Position numbers and translations under genes: made by a program. Below are positions 6,265 through 6,605 of a DNA stretch of 6,605 bases, piece by piece. The DNA is from Actinomycetes bacterium (GTDB taxonomy: Bacteria; Actinomycetota; Actinomycetes; Actinomycetales; Cellulomonadaceae), in assembly GCA_023461115.1 (NCBI GenBank), contig JAEWOA010000095.1, positions 1-6,605 on the forward strand. Reading direction: 5' to 3'. Each line of letters starts with the position of its first letter. Within the stretch, counting starts at the first letter, position 1. The notes beneath the pieces were generated by a model. It was not told the origin of the DNA. It saw only the letters and a list, made by a program, of their open reading frames with translations, and searched no databases.

Positions 6265-6291
6265 GGAACACCTGGCCCCGTCCGTCGGTTA
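6265..6291 (+). promoter_or_regulatory. Candidate ECF-sigma promoter (GGAAC-N18-GTTA) for the hexapeptide gene
   Basis: GGAACA starts at 6265 and GTTATG at 6288, with exactly 18 bases between GGAAC and GTT and a G just before the GTT. This fits SigR/SigH-type promoters. It lies just after the glucanase terminator and implies a start near 6300, a short leader, then AGGAGG at 6313 and GTG at 6328. The core motif and spacing are the same as upstream of the transporter. Identification is by motif only. Confidence 0.5.
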
Positions 6292-6312
6292 TGTCAGCGC
6301 AGACCCCGAGTC

Positions 6313-6318
6313 AGGAGG
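6313..6318 (+). promoter_or_regulatory. Ribosome binding site that fixes the start at 6328
   Basis: AGGAGG lies nine bases upstream of the GTG at 6328-6330. It marks that codon, rather than any upstream ATG in another frame, as the start of the last gene. Confidence 0.75.
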
Positions 6319-6327
6319 AGGGCGCTG

Positions 6328-6605
6328 GTGCCACGAGTGGCAGGACGGATCGAGTTCGAGGCCGACGACGGGCGCGTCATGCGCTACGACCGGCACACCC
6401 CCGGCGGCGGCCTGGTGTCGCCGCAGGCGTTCGCCGACGACACCGCCGTGGTCGAGCGCGGCGCGTACGTCGAGGCCGGCGCGGCAGTCGGCCCCGGCGC
6501 CGTGGTGACGGCGCACGCGTGGATCGACGAGGACGCCGTGGTCGGCGCCCGGGCCTCGATCGGCCGCGGCGCGTACATCGGGCGCGGCGCGCGCATCGGC
6601 GAGCG
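6328..6605 (+). CDS. Left-handed beta-helix (hexapeptide-repeat) protein, partial
   Basis: The gene starts at a GTG behind AGGAGG and runs off the window after 92 codons. After a 35-residue N-terminal segment (with GRIEFEADDGRVMRYD), residues 40-90 are unbroken hexapeptide repeats. Valine or isoleucine occurs exactly every six residues (42, 48, 54, 60, 66, 72, 78, 84, 90), and alanine sits two residues before each (40 through 88). This is the signature of the left-handed beta-helix of acyltransferases and gamma-class carbonic anhydrases. Proteins of this fold usually act as trimers, with active sites between subunits. The family within the superfamily, and whether it is an enzyme, cannot be told without the C-terminal part. 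It appears to be a separate transcription unit from the glucanase. Confidence 0.87.
   Translation, partial: MPRVAGRIEFEADDGRVMRYDRHTPGGGLVSPQAFADDTAVVERGAYVEAGAAVGPGAVVTAHAWIDEDAVVGARASIGRGAYIGRGARIGE

Noticed and set aside
6257..6508. Plus-strand ATG frame overlapping the last gene
   Set aside because: It has no Shine-Dalgarno sequence and no family resemblance. The frame starting at 6328 has AGGAGG and a perfect hexapeptide pattern.

Overview
The window is strongly GC-rich, and its codons nearly always end in G or C. Starts are GTG or ATG behind purine-rich Shine-Dalgarno sequences, and terminators are GC hairpins without a U-run. Together with a SwrC-type RND transporter and a secreted GH55-type beta-1,3-glucanase, this points to a high-GC Gram-positive actinobacterium. 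A Cellulomonas-like or Streptomyces-like carbohydrate degrader is the best guess; the genus is inference.

Layout from left to right. Positions 1-50 may hold the last codons of a rightward gene that converges on the transporter. Positions 55-3243 (minus strand) encode a complete 1062-residue RND-superfamily permease whose cytoplasmic C-terminal tail carries seven copies of a K/Q-R-E-A repeat. A 91-base gap (3244-3334) holds its Shine-Dalgarno sequence, a small hairpin and a candidate ECF-sigma promoter. Positions 3335-4051 (minus strand) encode a GNAT-family acetyltransferase. A 275-base divergent intergenic region (4052-4326) carries two near-identical 19-bp operator-like units, a weak candidate promoter and a leader with several stem-loops. 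Positions 4327-6201 (plus strand) encode a secreted two-beta-helix protein of GH55 type, followed by a strong hairpin terminator (6212-6251). The window ends inside a rightward gene starting at 6328, which encodes a left-handed beta-helix (hexapeptide-repeat) protein.

The genes do not form an obvious single pathway. The acetyltransferase and transporter run in the same direction, but the transporter seems to have its own promoter. The glucanase is a self-contained transcription unit with its own control region and terminator. The most notable regulatory signal is that the transporter and the hexapeptide-repeat gene are both preceded by GGAAC-N18-GTTA, at sensible distances from their starts. 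This resembles promoters of the SigR/SigH/SigE group of ECF sigma factors and suggests both genes may answer to envelope or thiol stress. I found no clear evidence of a mobile element, CRISPR array, rRNA or tRNA gene, or of an unknown multi-gene system.
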